Shown: piece by piece, positions 54,294 to 63,864 of the stretch
Position numbering within the stretch: position 1 is the first letter of the stretch
Layout of the letters: each line of letters starts with the position of its first letter
NCBI GenBank assembly: GCA_020831805.1
Contig: JAFIFX010000004.1
Coordinates: forward strand, 184,767-248,766
Direction of reading: 5' to 3'
From: Planctomycetota bacterium
Lineage (GTDB): Bacteria; Planctomycetota; Phycisphaerae; Phycisphaerales; UBA1924
DNA length: 64,000 nt
Made by a program: the position numbers and the translations under genes
Notes under the pieces: generated by a model
Databases searched by the model: none
What the model was told of the DNA's origin: nothing
Seen by the model: the letters and a program-made list of their open reading frames with translations, nothing else

Positions 54294-56633
54294 ATGGTCC
54301 TGACTTCCGTGTTTTCGCTGTTCCTGCTGGCGCTGGTCGCGCCACTGGTCACGCGCGTCGCGGGTCGGTATGCGGGCTGGGTGCTGGCGACGGTGCCGGC
54401 GGGCTGGGCGGTCTGGTATGCGGGGTTCATCGCACGGGTGGGCGAGGGGGAGGTGATCACGCCCGCATCGCTCGTTTGGGTGGATTCCTTGGGCGTGGCA
54501 CTCTCGACCCGGGTGGATGGGCTCTCGCTGATGTTCGCCCTGCTGGTGACGGGGGTGGGGGCCCTGGTGGTGGCCTACGCGGGGGGGTATCTGGCCGGGC
54601 ACCACCACCTGGGCCGCTTCTACGGGTATCTGATCGCGTTCATGGCTTCGATGCTGGGGCTGGTGGTCAGCGACAACCTGATCGCCATCTTCATTTTCTG
54701 GGAGCTGACCTCGGTCACCTCGTTCCTGCTGATCGGGTTCGGGCATGACCGGGCCGCGGCACGGACGGCGGCGTTGCAGGCGATGATCGTGACGGGCCTG
54801 GGCGGGCTGGCGCTGCTGGCGGGTCTGTTGCTGATGGGCGTGGCCGCGGGGACCTACGAGTTTTCCGAGATGCTCGAGGGGGGCATCACGCTCGGCGATC
54901 ACCCGCTGTACATCGGGATCCTGGTGCTGGTGTGCCTGGGGGCGTTCACGAAGAGCGCGCAGTTCCCGTTCCACTTCTGGTTGCCCGGGGCGATGGAGGC
55001 GCCGGCGCCGGTCAGCGCGTACCTGCACTCCTCGACGATGGTCAAGGCGGGCGTGTTCCTGCTGGCCAAGTTCAGCCCGGTGCTGGGCGGGACGGAGGAG
55101 TGGGCGTGGACGCTGCAGATCGTGGGCGGGGTGACGATGGTCTACGCCGCGTTCCTGGCGGCGCGGGCGGTGTACTTCAAGCGGATCCTGGCGTTCACGA
55201 CGGTCAGTTCGCTGGGCGCGATGGTGATGCTGCTGGGGGTGGGCGGTCCGGGTGAGGCGGCGGCGATGGGCTTCCTGCTGGCGCACGCGATGTACAAGGG
55301 CACCTTGTTCATGGTCGCCGGCTCGGTCGAGCACCAGACGCACACGAAGAATGTCGAGCAGCTCAGCGGGCTGATGCGGATCATGCCGGTGACCTTCGCG
55401 GCGGCGGCGCTCGGGGCGGCGTCGATGGCGGGGGTGGCGCCGTTCTTCGGCTTTACGGCCAAGTACCTGATGAAGGGGCCGATCCCCGAGGCGGCGGCCG
55501 GGTCGTTCCTGGTCATCGGCGTGATGGCGATGGGCATCTTCATGACGACCGCTGCCCTGCTGGTGGCGTACAAGCCGTTCGTGGGCAAGCCGAACGAGGC
55601 GGCTTCGGCGGGGAGCGAGGCCGGGCCGGCGCTGCTGCTCGGGCCGGTGGTGCTCAGCGTGGCGGGGCTGATCGGCGGGTTGATGCCCGGCCTGTTCGTC
55701 CAGCCGCTGGTGGCCTCGGCGACGGCGGCGGTCACGGGGGACGCGCCCGAGAAGGCATTGTCCTCCTCGATCGGCATGATCAACATGGGCACGCTGCTGA
55801 GCACGAGCACGCTGGCGATCGTGCTCGGCGTGGTGTTCTACGCGGTGCGGGACATGCTGCGCCGCACGACCGGGCTGATGGACCGGCTGGACCCGATGCT
55901 GTCGGGCCCGGTGGTGTTTCAGCGGGTGCTCAGCGGGACGCTGTGGTTCGGGCGCCTGCAGACGCGGCTGCTGCAGAACGGCTCGCTGAACACCTACATC
56001 CGCACGACGATCATCGGGTTCATCGCGCTGGTGCTGGGGCTCGGGGCGAACCGGCTCAAGAACGCGTTCCTCTGGCAGGATGCCGAGCGGCCCTCGCTGC
56101 TGGGGATGATCCTGGTGGTGTTGCTGATCGTCTCGGGCGTGGCGGCGACGGTGTTCCGCTACCGCCTGGCGGCGGTGGCCGCGCTGGGGATGGCGGGGGT
56201 GGCCTCGGCGCTGATCTTCGTGTTCTACGGCGCGCCGGATGTGGCGATGACGCAGTTCGCGATCGAGACGCTGACGGTGCTGATCTTCGTGCTGGTGTTC
56301 TACCACCTGCCGCAGTTCACCAGCTTCACCGGGCGCATGCAGAAGTTCTCTGACTGGGTCGTGAGCCTGGCGTTCGGGGCGGTGATGGCCGGGATGGTCA
56401 TGCTCGCGGTGCAGACCGACATGGCCCCCAAGATCTCCGGATACTTCTCCGAGAACGCGGTGCCGCTGGCGTACGGCCGGAACATCATCAATGTGATCCT
56501 GGTGGACTTCCGTGCGGCCGACACCTTCGGTGAGATCGTGGTGCTGGGCATCGCGGGCGTGGGCGTGGCGGCGCTGCTGAGCGTCAGCGGACGCAGCCAG
56601 AACCCCACGAAGCCTGACGGGGGGGTCGCATGA
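54294..56633 (+). CDS. mnhA: Na+/H+ antiporter subunit A (MnhA/MrpA)
   Basis: A 779-residue polytopic protein homologous to NuoL. Conserved Glu and Lys of the proton path are in [16 protein letters not shown] (residues 138-153) and [24 protein letters not shown] segments near 225-245, plus a central HxxxKGTLFM near 330. The C-terminal 170 residues carry the MnhB-related DUF4040 module ([20 protein letters not shown]). It is one of the main subunits of the multisubunit antiporter. Its stop overlaps mnhB as ATGA; the long upstream leader holds the structured RNA pair. Confidence 0.93.
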   Translation: MVLTSVFSLFLLALVAPLVTRVAGRYAGWVLATVPAGWAVWYAGFIARVGEGEVITPASLVWVDSLGVALSTRVDGLSLMFALLVTGVGALVVAYAGGYLAGHHHLGRFYGYLIAFMASMLGLVVSDNLIAIFIFWELTSVTSFLLIGFGHDRAAARTAALQAMIVTGLGGLALLAGLLLMGVAAGTYEFSEMLEGGITLGDHPLYIGILVLVCLGAFTKSAQFPFHFWLPGAMEAPAPVSAYLHSSTMVKAGVFLLAKFSPVLGGTEEWAWTLQIVGGVTMVYAAFLAARAVYFKRILAFTTVSSLGAMVMLLGVGGPGEAAAMGFLLAHAMYKGTLFMVAGSVEHQTHTKNVEQLSGLMRIMPVTFAAAALGAASMAGVAPFFGFTAKYLMKGPIPEAAAGSFLVIGVMAMGIFMTTAALLVAYKPFVGKPNEAASAGSEAGPALLLGPVVLSVAGLIGGLMPGLFVQPLVASATAAVTGDAPEKALSSSIGMINMGTLLSTSTLAIVLGVVFYAVRDMLRRTTGLMDRLDPMLSGPVVFQRVLSGTLWFGRLQTRLLQNGSLNTYIRTTIIGFIALVLGLGANRLKNAFLWQDAERPSLLGMILVVLLIVSGVAATVFRYRLAAVAALGMAGVASALIFVFYGAPDVAMTQFAIETLTVLIFVLVFYHLPQFTSFTGRMQKFSDWVVSLAFGAVMAGMVMLAVQTDMAPKISGYFSENAVPLAYGRNIINVILVDFRAADTFGEIVVLGIAGVGVAALLSVSGRSQNPTKPDGGVA

Positions 56634-57100
56634 ACTCGATCATCCTGCGCACCGGGACGGTGTTCATCCTGCCGCTGCTGCTGCTGGTGTCGGTGGTGAT
56701 CCTGCTGCGCGGGCACAACGAGCCGGGCGGGGGCTTCGTGGGCGGGCTGACGGCGGCGACGGCGATGCTGCTGCACATGCTCGCGTTCGGGCCGAAGGAG
56801 GCGCGCAAGCTGCTGCCGATCGGGCCGGAGGCGATGATCGGGGTGGGGCTGCTGCTGGCGCTGTTCTCCGGGATCCCGGCGATGTTCGCGGGCCTGCCGG
56901 CGTTCAAGGCCCTGTGGACGGACTTCGAGCCGGTGCAGGGCGTCAAGTTCAGCACGCCGCTGATCTTTGATGTGGGGGTCTACCTGACGGTGGCGGGGGT
57001 GGTGATCCTGATCATCTTCAGCATCGCGGAGTACCGCGGGCATCGGGCGATCGACGCCCAGCACGCGTCGGACGCCCGCGCCCGGGAGGAGGCTTCCTGA
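56630..57100 (+). CDS. mnhB: Na+/H+ antiporter subunit B (MnhB)
   Basis: A 156-residue membrane protein with four helices and the family motif [31 protein letters not shown], of which [10 protein letters not shown] (residues 23-32) is diagnostic. A periplasmic loop and a C-terminal [16 protein letters not shown] helix follow. It overlaps mnhA by 4 bases and shares a base with the next start (TGATG). Confidence 0.93.
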   Translation: MNSIILRTGTVFILPLLLLVSVVILLRGHNEPGGGFVGGLTAATAMLLHMLAFGPKEARKLLPIGPEAMIGVGLLLALFSGIPAMFAGLPAFKALWTDFEPVQGVKFSTPLIFDVGVYLTVAGVVILIIFSIAEYRGHRAIDAQHASDARAREEAS

Positions 57101-57447
57101 TGCACCTGCTGATGGCGATCACGGTCGGGATGATGTACGCCACGGGGCTGTACATGATGCTGCGTCGTTCGATCGTCAAGCTGCTGATCGGGCTGGTGCT
57201 GCTCAGCCACGGCTCGAACCTGTTGATCTTTACCGCCGCGGGGCTTTCCGAGGGCAACCCGCCCCTGATCCGCCCGGGCGAGGACGGGATGGTCGGCCCG
57301 CACACCGACCCGCTGCCGGGGGCCCTGATCCTCACGGCGATCGTGATCTCCTTCGCCATCCTGGCGTTCGCCTGCGTGCTCGTGAAGCGCGGGTACGAGG
57401 AGGTCGGGACCGATGACCAGAACGCGATGAACACCACCGACCAATGA
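57100..57447 (+). CDS. mnhC: Na+/H+ antiporter subunit C (MnhC, NuoK-like)
   Basis: A 115-residue NuoK-type subunit with three helices. Characteristic segments are [20 protein letters not shown] and [14 protein letters not shown], and [20 protein letters not shown] with the conserved acidic/His-lined helix. It follows mnhB at a TGATG junction and overlaps mnhD as ATGA. Confidence 0.93.
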   Translation: MHLLMAITVGMMYATGLYMMLRRSIVKLLIGLVLLSHGSNLLIFTAAGLSEGNPPLIRPGEDGMVGPHTDPLPGALILTAIVISFAILAFACVLVKRGYEEVGTDDQNAMNTTDQ

Positions 57448-59075
57448 CCGCCCAACTGCTTGCCAGCCTGCCCCTGTTGGTGCCGATGACCGGCCTGGTG
57501 CTGTGTCTGGTGTTCTGGCGCTGGGTGGCGTTGCAGCGGGGCGTGATGGTGGGGGTGGCGTTGTCGCTGTCGGCGACGGCGGTGGCGTTGCTGCTGCGGA
57601 CCACGGGGGGCGAGGTGCTGGCCGTGCGTCTGGGCGACTGGCCTGCGCCGATGGCCATCACGCTGGTGGTGGACCAGACGGCGGCGATCATGGTGCTGCT
57701 GACGGCGGTCGTGGCGGTCGCGTGCACGCTGTTCTCCCTGGGCGGGATCGACCGGACCCGTGAGCACAGCGCGTACTACGCCCTGCTCTGCGGCCTGTTC
57801 GCGGCGGTCTGCGGGGCGTTTACGACCAACGACCTGTTCAACCTGTATGTGTGGTTCGAGGTCATGCTGATGTCCTCGTTCGTGCTGCTGAGCCTGGGCG
57901 GACGCCGGGCGCAGATCGAGGGCGCGATCAAGTATGTGACCCTGAACCTGATCAGCTCCACGCTGTTCCTGGCGGCCATCGGCCTGACCTACGCCATGCT
58001 GGGCACGCTGAACATGGCCGACATGGCCGAGCGCCTGGCCGCGGCGGAGAACCCCGGCCAGTTCACGCCGGTCGCGGCGATCTTCCTGGTCGCCTTCGCG
58101 ATCAAGTCGGCCTCGTTCCCGTTCTTCTACTGGCTGCCGGCGTCGTACCACACCCCGCCGTCGGTGATCTCGGCGGTGTTCGCGGGCCTGCTGACCAAGG
58201 TGGGCATCTATGTGATGATCCGGTTCTTCGGGCTGATGTTCCCGGCGTCGCACCCGGACGCGGGGATGATCTACCACATCATCCTGTGGCTGGGCGGGTT
58301 CAGCATGGTCACCGGGGTGCTCTCCGCGGCGGCCCAGATGGAGATCCGCCGGATTCTTTCGGTCCACATCATCAGCCAGATCGGGTACATGCTGATGGGC
58401 CTGGGCATCGCCGGGTCGGCGCTGCACCGGGCGGCCAACGACGGGGACCCGGGCGGGGTGCTGGCCGGGGCCGCCGCGCTGGCGCTGGCGGGCACCATCT
58501 TCCACATCGCCCACAACATGGTGGTCAAGGTCAACCTGTTCCTGGTCGCGGGCACGGTCGAGCGGATCTGCGGCTCGGGCGACCTGAACCGGATCGGCGG
58601 GCTCTACGCGGCCCGGCCGGGGCTGGCGGCGCTGTTCCTGATCCCCGCGCTGTCGCTGGCGGGCATCCCGGTGCTGTCGGGCTTCTGGTCCAAGTTCCTT
58701 TTGGTGCGGGCGGGCCTGGTGGCCGAGGCGTATGTCATCATCGGCGTCTCGCTGTTCGTCAGCGTGCTCACGCTGTTCTCGATGATCAAGATCTGGATCT
58801 ACGCGTTCTGGAAGCCCGCCCCGGAGAACGCCGAGCCGCACAACCCCGACCGCGACCCCACGGTCGGCCCGATGCGCTGGCAGTACGCCGGGTCGCTGTT
58901 CCTGACCTGCGTGACGATCCTGATCGGCGTCTTTGCGAACCAGGCGATCCGGGCGGCGCGCATCGGGGCCGATCAGCTCATCGAGCCGCGGGCGTACCTG
59001 GACGCGGCGATGGACCGCGCCGGCGAGCCGGCCTCGGCCGACCCGGCGAGCGCCGGGGAGGGGGTTGCCCGGTGA
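57444..59075 (+). CDS. mnhD: Na+/H+ antiporter subunit D (MnhD, NuoN/NuoM-like)
   Basis: A 543-residue NuoM/NuoN-like proton-translocating subunit with about 14 helices. Signature sites are [20 protein letters not shown] (the conserved Glu near residue 140), the helix [20 protein letters not shown] with Lys near 220, [17 protein letters not shown] near 360 and [16 protein letters not shown]. It is coupled to mnhE by GTGA. The C-terminal 30 residues are hydrophilic and Ala-rich. Confidence 0.94.
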   Translation: MTAQLLASLPLLVPMTGLVLCLVFWRWVALQRGVMVGVALSLSATAVALLLRTTGGEVLAVRLGDWPAPMAITLVVDQTAAIMVLLTAVVAVACTLFSLGGIDRTREHSAYYALLCGLFAAVCGAFTTNDLFNLYVWFEVMLMSSFVLLSLGGRRAQIEGAIKYVTLNLISSTLFLAAIGLTYAMLGTLNMADMAERLAAAENPGQFTPVAAIFLVAFAIKSASFPFFYWLPASYHTPPSVISAVFAGLLTKVGIYVMIRFFGLMFPASHPDAGMIYHIILWLGGFSMVTGVLSAAAQMEIRRILSVHIISQIGYMLMGLGIAGSALHRAANDGDPGGVLAGAAALALAGTIFHIAHNMVVKVNLFLVAGTVERICGSGDLNRIGGLYAARPGLAALFLIPALSLAGIPVLSGFWSKFLLVRAGLVAEAYVIIGVSLFVSVLTLFSMIKIWIYAFWKPAPENAEPHNPDRDPTVGPMRWQYAGSLFLTCVTILIGVFANQAIRAARIGADQLIEPRAYLDAAMDRAGEPASADPASAGEGVAR

Positions 59076-59572
59076 GCACCTTCGTCTGGAACATCCTGTT
59101 GGCGCTGATCTGGGCGATCGCGCTGGGCCCGCCGACGCCGGCGAACCTGCTGATGGGCTTCGTGGTCGGCTACCTGATGCTTGCGATGGCGTGGCGGCTG
59201 GGCCTGAGCCACCGCGACGAGGGCGACGAGGCGCAGAAGAAGTACTTCCGGCGCGTGTTCCAGATCCTGGGCTTCCTGATCTTCTTCGTGAAGGAGATGG
59301 TCGCGGCGAACATCCGCATGGCGTACTACACGATCATGCCGCTGTCCAGGCTCAAGCCGGGCATCGTGGCGGTGGAGATCGAGGGGATGTCCAACCTCGA
59401 GATCACGATCATGGCCAACCTGATCACGCTGACGCCCGGCACGCTCTCGCTGGATGTCAGCCAGGACCGCAGCCAGCTGATCGTGCACTGCATGGACGCC
59501 TCGGACCCCGAGCGGATCAAGCATGACATCAAGGACGGTTTCGAACGACGGATCAAGGAGCTGCTGCGATGA
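59072..59572 (+). CDS. mnhE: Na+/H+ antiporter subunit E (MnhE)
   Basis: A 166-residue subunit: two N-terminal helices, then FFVKEMVAANIRMAYYTI and the soluble domain NLEITIMANLITLTPGTLSL (the diagnostic TPGT) and VHCMDASDP. Start is GTG in the GTGA overlap with mnhD. It overlaps mnhF by ATGA. Confidence 0.93.
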   Translation: MSTFVWNILLALIWAIALGPPTPANLLMGFVVGYLMLAMAWRLGLSHRDEGDEAQKKYFRRVFQILGFLIFFVKEMVAANIRMAYYTIMPLSRLKPGIVAVEIEGMSNLEITIMANLITLTPGTLSLDVSQDRSQLIVHCMDASDPERIKHDIKDGFERRIKELLR

Positions 59573-59943
59573 GCGAGCCGGGCTCCATGGAGTTTACCGT
59601 GCCCATGACCGACCTGGTCATCGAGACGCACGATGTCACGCCCGTGCTCGGGCTGCCCATCTACGACATCGCGCTGGTCATGATCGGCGTGTCGATGCTG
59701 ATGGCCATGATCCGGCTGCTGCGCGGGCCGACCCTGGCCGACCGCGTGGTGGCGCTGGACCTGCTCGCGTTCTTCGCGGCCGGGGCGATCAGCATCATCG
59801 CGGTCGGCACGAACCGGCCCGAGCTGATGATGGTGGCGATCGTGGTCGCGCTGCTGACCTTCATGGGCACGGCGGCCTTCGCGCTCTACCTCGAGCGTCA
59901 GGGCCGGGAGGCCGAGACGGGGAGGCCGCGCGATGCTTTTTGA
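59569..59943 (+). CDS. mnhF: Na+/H+ antiporter subunit F (MnhF)
   Basis: A 124-residue three-helix subunit with RLLRGPTLADRVVALDLL (residues 46-63), the DRVVALD motif of MnhF, followed by AAGAISIIAVGTNRPELMMVA-type helix. It has an N-terminal extension of about 30 residues compared with the usual 90-residue MnhF. It overlaps mnhG by 11 bases. Confidence 0.92.
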   Translation: MSEPGSMEFTVPMTDLVIETHDVTPVLGLPIYDIALVMIGVSMLMAMIRLLRGPTLADRVVALDLLAFFAAGAISIIAVGTNRPELMMVAIVVALLTFMGTAAFALYLERQGREAETGRPRDAF

Positions 59944-60358
59944 GATCCTCGAGATCGGTATGCTGCTCCTGGGCCTGGGCTTCTGCCTGCTGGCGGGCGT
60001 GGGCATCCTGCGCATGCCGGACATCTACACGCGGATGCAGGCCTCGACCAAGGCCGGCACGCTGGGGATCGCCTGCATCATCGCTGCGGTGGGGTTCCAC
60101 TTCAAGGACGCCATCATCTCGCTCCAGGCGGGGCTGGTCATCGCGTTCCTGTTCCTGACCGCGCCCATCGCCTCCCACCTGATCGCCCGGTCGGTCTACT
60201 TCTTCGGCAAGCGGGGCTGGGAGACCGGGGCCCTCGATGAGATGGCGGACATGTACATCATCGATGTCACCGCCCGCTCGCCCGCCAAGCCCTCGGGCGA
60301 CAAGGCGGTCGAGGACGACCGGCCGGGCGACGGGTCCAGCTCCCGCGATCGCTCCTAG
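59933..60358 (+). CDS. mnhG: Na+/H+ antiporter subunit G (MnhG)
   Basis: A 141-residue subunit with three helices (residues 4-25, 40-62, 66-90) and the diagnostic GILRMPDIYTRMQASTKAGT (residues 23-42) and APIASHLIARS. The C-terminal 40 residues are charged and disordered-looking. It ends the seven-gene operon mnhABCDEFG; the aminotransferase gene follows within 8 bases, so it may be read through. Confidence 0.93.
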   Translation: MLFEILEIGMLLLGLGFCLLAGVGILRMPDIYTRMQASTKAGTLGIACIIAAVGFHFKDAIISLQAGLVIAFLFLTAPIASHLIARSVYFFGKRGWETGALDEMADMYIIDVTARSPAKPSGDKAVEDDRPGDGSSSRDRS

Positions 60359-60366
60359 CCTTGGGC

Positions 60367-61260
60367 ATGCCAGAGATTTTTCTCGACGGGAAGTTCGTGG
60401 ACCGGGCCGAGGCGCGCGTCAGCGCGTCCGACGCGGGTCTGCTGCACGCGGTCGGTCTGTTCGAGACCATGAGCGCCCGCCTGGAGGGCGAGACGGTCGC
60501 GGTCGAGTCGCTCGGAGCGCACCTTGACCGGCTCGGGGCGTCGGCGGACGAGCTGGGCCTGAGCACCGACCTGCGCACGGGCCCCCTGGGCGAGGCGGTG
60601 GTCGAGACCGTCCGGCGCAGCGGGCACCCGCGGGCGCGGGTGCGCCTGACCGTCACCGGCGGGGATCTGAACATGCTCCGCGCCACGGGGCGCAGCGGGC
60701 ATTCCCCGACCATCCTCATCGATGCCCAGCCGGCGACGGCCTATCCCGACGCGATGTTCGAGAAGGGCGTCATGATCGCCATCGCCGACGCCAAGGCCAA
60801 CCCGCTCGACCCGACCGCCGGGCACAAGACCCTCAACTACTGGTGGCGTCTGCGCGAGCTTCAGAAGGCGTCGGCCCGCGGCGCGGGCGAGGCCGTGGTG
60901 CTCCAGGTCTCCAACCACCTCTGCGGCGGGTGCGTGTCCAACATCTTCGCCGTTCATGGACAAACCCTCATCACCCCCATCGCCCGGGGCGAGGAGCAGG
61001 AGATCGGCGGCAAGGGCGCCATCCCCAGCCCCGTGCTGCCGGGCATCACCCGCGCCCGCGTCATCGCCGAGGCCAAGGCGATGGGCCTGACGGTCGAGCG
61101 CCGGATGATGGGCGTGGGGGACATCCTCGACGCGGACGAGGTGTTCCTGACCAACTCGAGCTGGGGCGTGCTGCCGGTGACGGCGGTCGAGGCCGAGCCC
61201 GTGGCCGCGGGCACGGTGGGCGAGACCGCCCGGGCCCTGCGCGAACGCCTGGGCGTCTGA
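60367..61260 (+). CDS. Class IV aminotransferase (branched-chain/D-amino acid/ADC-lyase family)
   Basis: A 297-residue PLP enzyme. It opens EIFLDGKFV with SASDAGLLHAVGLFETM, has the PLP lysine in AGHKTLNYWWR near residue 157, the carboxylate-loop EAVVLQVSNHLCGGCVSNIF and the pyridine-N Glu region DADEVFLTNSSWGVLPV near 255. It could be a branched-chain aminotransferase, D-amino-acid aminotransferase or aminodeoxychorismate lyase; the sequence alone does not decide, and the NHLCGGCVSNIF loop is somewhat unusual. ATG preferred over a TTG 6 bases upstream. Confidence 0.85.
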   Translation: MPEIFLDGKFVDRAEARVSASDAGLLHAVGLFETMSARLEGETVAVESLGAHLDRLGASADELGLSTDLRTGPLGEAVVETVRRSGHPRARVRLTVTGGDLNMLRATGRSGHSPTILIDAQPATAYPDAMFEKGVMIAIADAKANPLDPTAGHKTLNYWWRLRELQKASARGAGEAVVLQVSNHLCGGCVSNIFAVHGQTLITPIARGEEQEIGGKGAIPSPVLPGITRARVIAEAKAMGLTVERRMMGVGDILDADEVFLTNSSWGVLPVTAVEAEPVAAGTVGETARALRERLGV

Positions 61261-61362
61261 GGGCCCGATAACCCGTGGTTTTCGGGGCCTTGCATTGCAC
61301 TTGGCCAGGTCTGAGGTAGGCTGAGGTGTTCCTGCAGTTTCCGCCAAGACCGGAGGCCGACG

Positions 61363-62049
61363 ATGCGCGCGATCCCGCTGTGTGTAATTGTTCTATCACT
61401 GCTGACTTGGCCCGCCCAAGCCGAGTGGCGCAAGTTCAGCTTCGCCGTCCAGCACAGCACCTCAACCCAGCAGCTCAACACGCAGGGGCCGATTCCCCCG
61501 GCTGCCTTCGCCTCGGCGTCCGGCTTCTACACATTCGACACTTCGGCGCCAGCCATCCTCCGCACCGAGAACCGTGTCGAGTTCGCCGTGCAGGACCATG
61601 AGGTCGCGGTGACATCGATCATCGGCGCGGTGCCCCGGCAGCGCATCCTGCGTCCCAACAACAGCACCGCGAAGATCGTGTACGACGGCACGAGCGATTC
61701 GCTGACCTTTATTCTGAACCAGACCGAAGGCCCGGAGCTGGAGCTGCGGCTTCAGATCGTCGAGCCGAACGGGCCGTTCACGGTGTCCATGCAAACTTTG
61801 CCGGCCAGCGGCTATGCGACCAACGGCAGCGTCTTCAGCGTCCTTGAAACGGTCGGGAGATCCTTCCAGGCCATCTGGCTCTCGCCGAACAATGTGTTCG
61901 TGGTCGGGGCGGTGCAGTACGCGGTCGGTGGGACGCTGCCCCCCGAGCCGCGCCCCTGTTCGGCCGCCGATCTTGCGCCGCCCTTCGGCATCCTCAACTT
62001 CTTTGACCTGCAGGAGTTCCTCCAGATCTTCTCCCAGGGCTGCCCGTAA
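61363..62049 (+). CDS. Secreted protein with C-terminal GC-type dockerin-like motif
   Basis: A 228-residue exported protein: signal peptide (MRAIPLCVIVLSLLTWPAQA), a beta-rich domain without match, and a Cys-framed tail CSAADLAPPFGILNFFDLQE ending QGCP. The AADLxxPFGxLxFFD pattern is the GC-type dockerin-like motif often seen at the C-terminus of secreted proteins in Phycisphaerae; one Asp of the typical LDFFD is Asn here. It suggests retention by binding of a partner rather than by the exosortase. It is not in an obvious operon. Confidence 0.78.
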   Translation: MRAIPLCVIVLSLLTWPAQAEWRKFSFAVQHSTSTQQLNTQGPIPPAAFASASGFYTFDTSAPAILRTENRVEFAVQDHEVAVTSIIGAVPRQRILRPNNSTAKIVYDGTSDSLTFILNQTEGPELELRLQIVEPNGPFTVSMQTLPASGYATNGSVFSVLETVGRSFQAIWLSPNNVFVVGAVQYAVGGTLPPEPRPCSAADLAPPFGILNFFDLQEFLQIFSQGCP

Positions 62050-62090
62050 TCCCCGCACGCGGTGGGGGGTGGGGGGGCGTAGACTCCCTG

Positions 62091-62474
62091 ATGCGAAACA
62101 CGCGCGCCGCGATCGCCGCCGCCGGCCTCGGCCTGGTCCTTCCGATCATGGGCGGCTGCTCGGTCAGCCCGAACTACCAGGTCCGCGTGGTCAACGACTC
62201 GCCGGTCACGGTGGTGGCCTCGATCGTCAACAACCGGAGCATCACGCAGCCCGAGACGCTGGCCCAGGCCCGGATCAGGCCGAACGACGAGGCCGTGCTC
62301 GGCCCGGTGAAGGCCCCGCCGCTGGACCCGGTTGAGTTGCGGATCTCGCAGCCTTCGGACATGGGCACGCTGCCCAGCCGCCACCGGCTGACCCGGGGGA
62401 ACTGGGCGGCGTTGATCGCCGGCTCCGGGGCGGACGCGTGGCAGCCCTTCTCGGTGCAGGTCGAGCGGGACTGA
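62091..62474 (+). CDS. Lipoprotein of unknown function
   Basis: A 127-residue predicted lipoprotein: Arg-containing start, hydrophobic stretch, and the lipobox MGGC at residues 20-23 followed by Ser-Val-Ser. The mature part reads like one beta-sandwich domain (QVRVVNDSPVTVVASIVNNR, PVELRISQPSD, WQPFSVQVE). Located 41 bases after the dockerin-like gene. Confidence 0.75.
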   Translation: MRNTRAAIAAAGLGLVLPIMGGCSVSPNYQVRVVNDSPVTVVASIVNNRSITQPETLAQARIRPNDEAVLGPVKAPPLDPVELRISQPSDMGTLPSRHRLTRGNWAALIAGSGADAWQPFSVQVERD

Positions 62475-62533
62475 CCGGCCGCCCCACCCCCCAGGTGGGA
62501 CGCTGCGCCGGGCCACACCTACCATCCCCGACC

Positions 62534-63103
62534 ATGGCGTGGATCACCAAAAACTCGGCCGGAATGAAGATCGAACGGCGTGACGAGCCGTACCTGACCC
62601 CGGCCATGCGCGACGAACTCATCAACACCCACCTGCCCCGCTACGAGGTCCGCAAGGGGGCCTTGTTCCCCGCGCTGCACATGATCCAGCACCACTACGG
62701 CTGGATCCCCCACCAGGCCATGCTCGAGATCGCCGAGGTCCTCGGGATCACCCCCGCCGAGGTCTTCGACACCGTCACCTTCTACGAGGAATACTGGACG
62801 AAGCCCAAGGGCGAGAACCTACTGGCCGTCTGCCGCTCGATCGCCTGTGAGTTCTGCGACGCGACCGCCTGCACCGAGGCGATCAAGGCCAAGCTCGGCA
62901 TCGATGTCGGCGAGACCACGCCGGACAACAAGTTCACGCTGGTCGAGCTGGAGTGCATCGGCTCCTGCGGCACCGCCCCCGCCGCCCTGTTCAACGAGGA
63001 CCTCCACGAGAACCTCACCCCCCAGCGCTGCGTCGACCTGATCGAGCAGATCCGCAGCGGCGCCTACCAGCCCGGCGGCACCGGCGCGGTCAAGGACGAG
63101 TGA
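62534..63103 (+). CDS. nuoE: NADH-quinone oxidoreductase subunit NuoE-like protein
   Basis: A 189-residue thioredoxin-fold 2Fe-2S protein. Cluster ligands are C96 and C101 region (AVCRSIACEFCDATAC) and the C-terminal pair in ELECIGSCGTAPA near residue 145. The N-terminal half, RKGALFPALHMIQHHYGWIP, is the typical helical NuoE start. The first pair, C-x4-C, has additional cysteines CEFCDATAC, unusual for NuoE. No other nuo gene follows in the window, so it may serve a hydrogenase, formate dehydrogenase or split nuo operon. The next gene is unrelated. Confidence 0.88.
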   Translation: MAWITKNSAGMKIERRDEPYLTPAMRDELINTHLPRYEVRKGALFPALHMIQHHYGWIPHQAMLEIAEVLGITPAEVFDTVTFYEEYWTKPKGENLLAVCRSIACEFCDATACTEAIKAKLGIDVGETTPDNKFTLVELECIGSCGTAPAALFNEDLHENLTPQRCVDLIEQIRSGAYQPGGTGAVKDE

Positions 63104-63125
63104 CCGCGGCCGCGGATCCAAAGCT

Positions 63126-63172
63126 TTGAACGCAGAGGCCGCCGAGCGAAGCCGCGCGGAGGACACGGAGAG
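63126..63172. repeat. Short intergenic GCAGAGG-type repeat, copy 2
   Basis: TGAACGCAGAGGCCGCCGAG followed by CGGAGGACACGGAGAGAT, similar to the element at 40416. Confidence 0.55.
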
Positions 63173-63175
63173 ATT

Positions 63176-63306
63176 TTCAACGCGAAGGTCGCGAAGATCT
63201 CGAAGTCCGGATCTGGACGCCTCCCCATCCGCCTGTGCAGCGCTTCATCCGATCCTTGTTCACAGTTTTTCTGGACTTCGCGTCCTTCGCGATCTTCGCG
63301 TTGAAG
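63176..63306. repeat. Inverted repeat with CGCGAAG units
   Basis: The left arm, TTCAACGCGAAGGTCGCGAA and on to CGAAGTCC (63176-63208), is matched by a right arm GGACTTCGCGTCCTTCGCGA reaching TTGAAG (63273-63305). Arms pair imperfectly and enclose about 65 bases. It lies between the NuoE-like and PhnB-like genes. Confidence 0.65.
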
Positions 63307-63387
63307 ACATCCTGATTCTCCCTCCGCGTACCTCCCCCTCCCCTGACGACCGCTTCATCCCGGGCGATCACCCCCCTACACTCGCCC

Positions 63388-63864
63388 ATGCCCCAGATCA
63401 CCACCTTCCTGACCTTCAACGACCAGGCCGAGGAAGCCGCCCGCTTCTACACCACGGTCTTCCCCAACTCCGCCATCACGCGGATCTCCCACTACCCCGA
63501 CCTCGGCCCCGACTTCCCCTTCAAGCCCGGCACGGTCATGACCGTCGAGTTCACCCTGGACGGCTGCCCCTTCACCGCCCTCAACGGCGGCCCCCAGTTC
63601 GGCTTCAGCCAGGGCTTGTCCATCTCGGTGCTCTGCGACACGCAGGCCGAGGTGGACGAGTACTGGGACAAACTCGTCGCCGCCGGCGGAACCCCCGTCG
63701 CCTGCGGCTGGATCACCGACCACTTCGGCGTCTCCTGGCAGATCAACCCCAAACGCCTGATCGACCTGATCACCGACCCGGCGACCGCCGCCAGGGCCAT
63801 GCAGGCGATGATGGGGATGGTCAAGATCGACAGCGAGGGGTTGGAGCGGGCGGTGGGGGGCTGA
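63388..63864 (+). CDS. VOC-superfamily protein (PhnB/3-dmu-9_3-mt-like)
   Basis: A 158-residue vicinal-oxygen-chelate protein of the PhnB group. The opening FLTFNDQAEEAARFYTTVFP is the family start (N-E-A-x-Y motif), followed by VEFTLDGCPFTALNGGP and the C-terminal DHFGVSWQINPKRL. These are often mis-annotated as methyltransferases; the true function is not established. Ends 100 bases before the window edge, where 63902-63925 forms a GTGCTCTTCG/CGAAGAGCAC hairpin without a T run; the last 75 bases look intergenic. Confidence 0.85.
   Translation: MPQITTFLTFNDQAEEAARFYTTVFPNSAITRISHYPDLGPDFPFKPGTVMTVEFTLDGCPFTALNGGPQFGFSQGLSISVLCDTQAEVDEYWDKLVAAGGTPVACGWITDHFGVSWQINPKRLIDLITDPATAARAMQAMMGMVKIDSEGLERAVGG

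Noticed and set aside
53085..54303. Several open frames of 60-210 codons in the pre-mnh non-coding region
   Set aside because: All are Arg/Gly/Pro-rich, unsupported by ribosome sites, and overlap the conserved RNA structures.
54018..56306. A 762-codon minus-strand frame opposite mnhA
   Set aside because: Shadow frame, His/Arg/Gln-rich and without hydrophobic or catalytic motifs.
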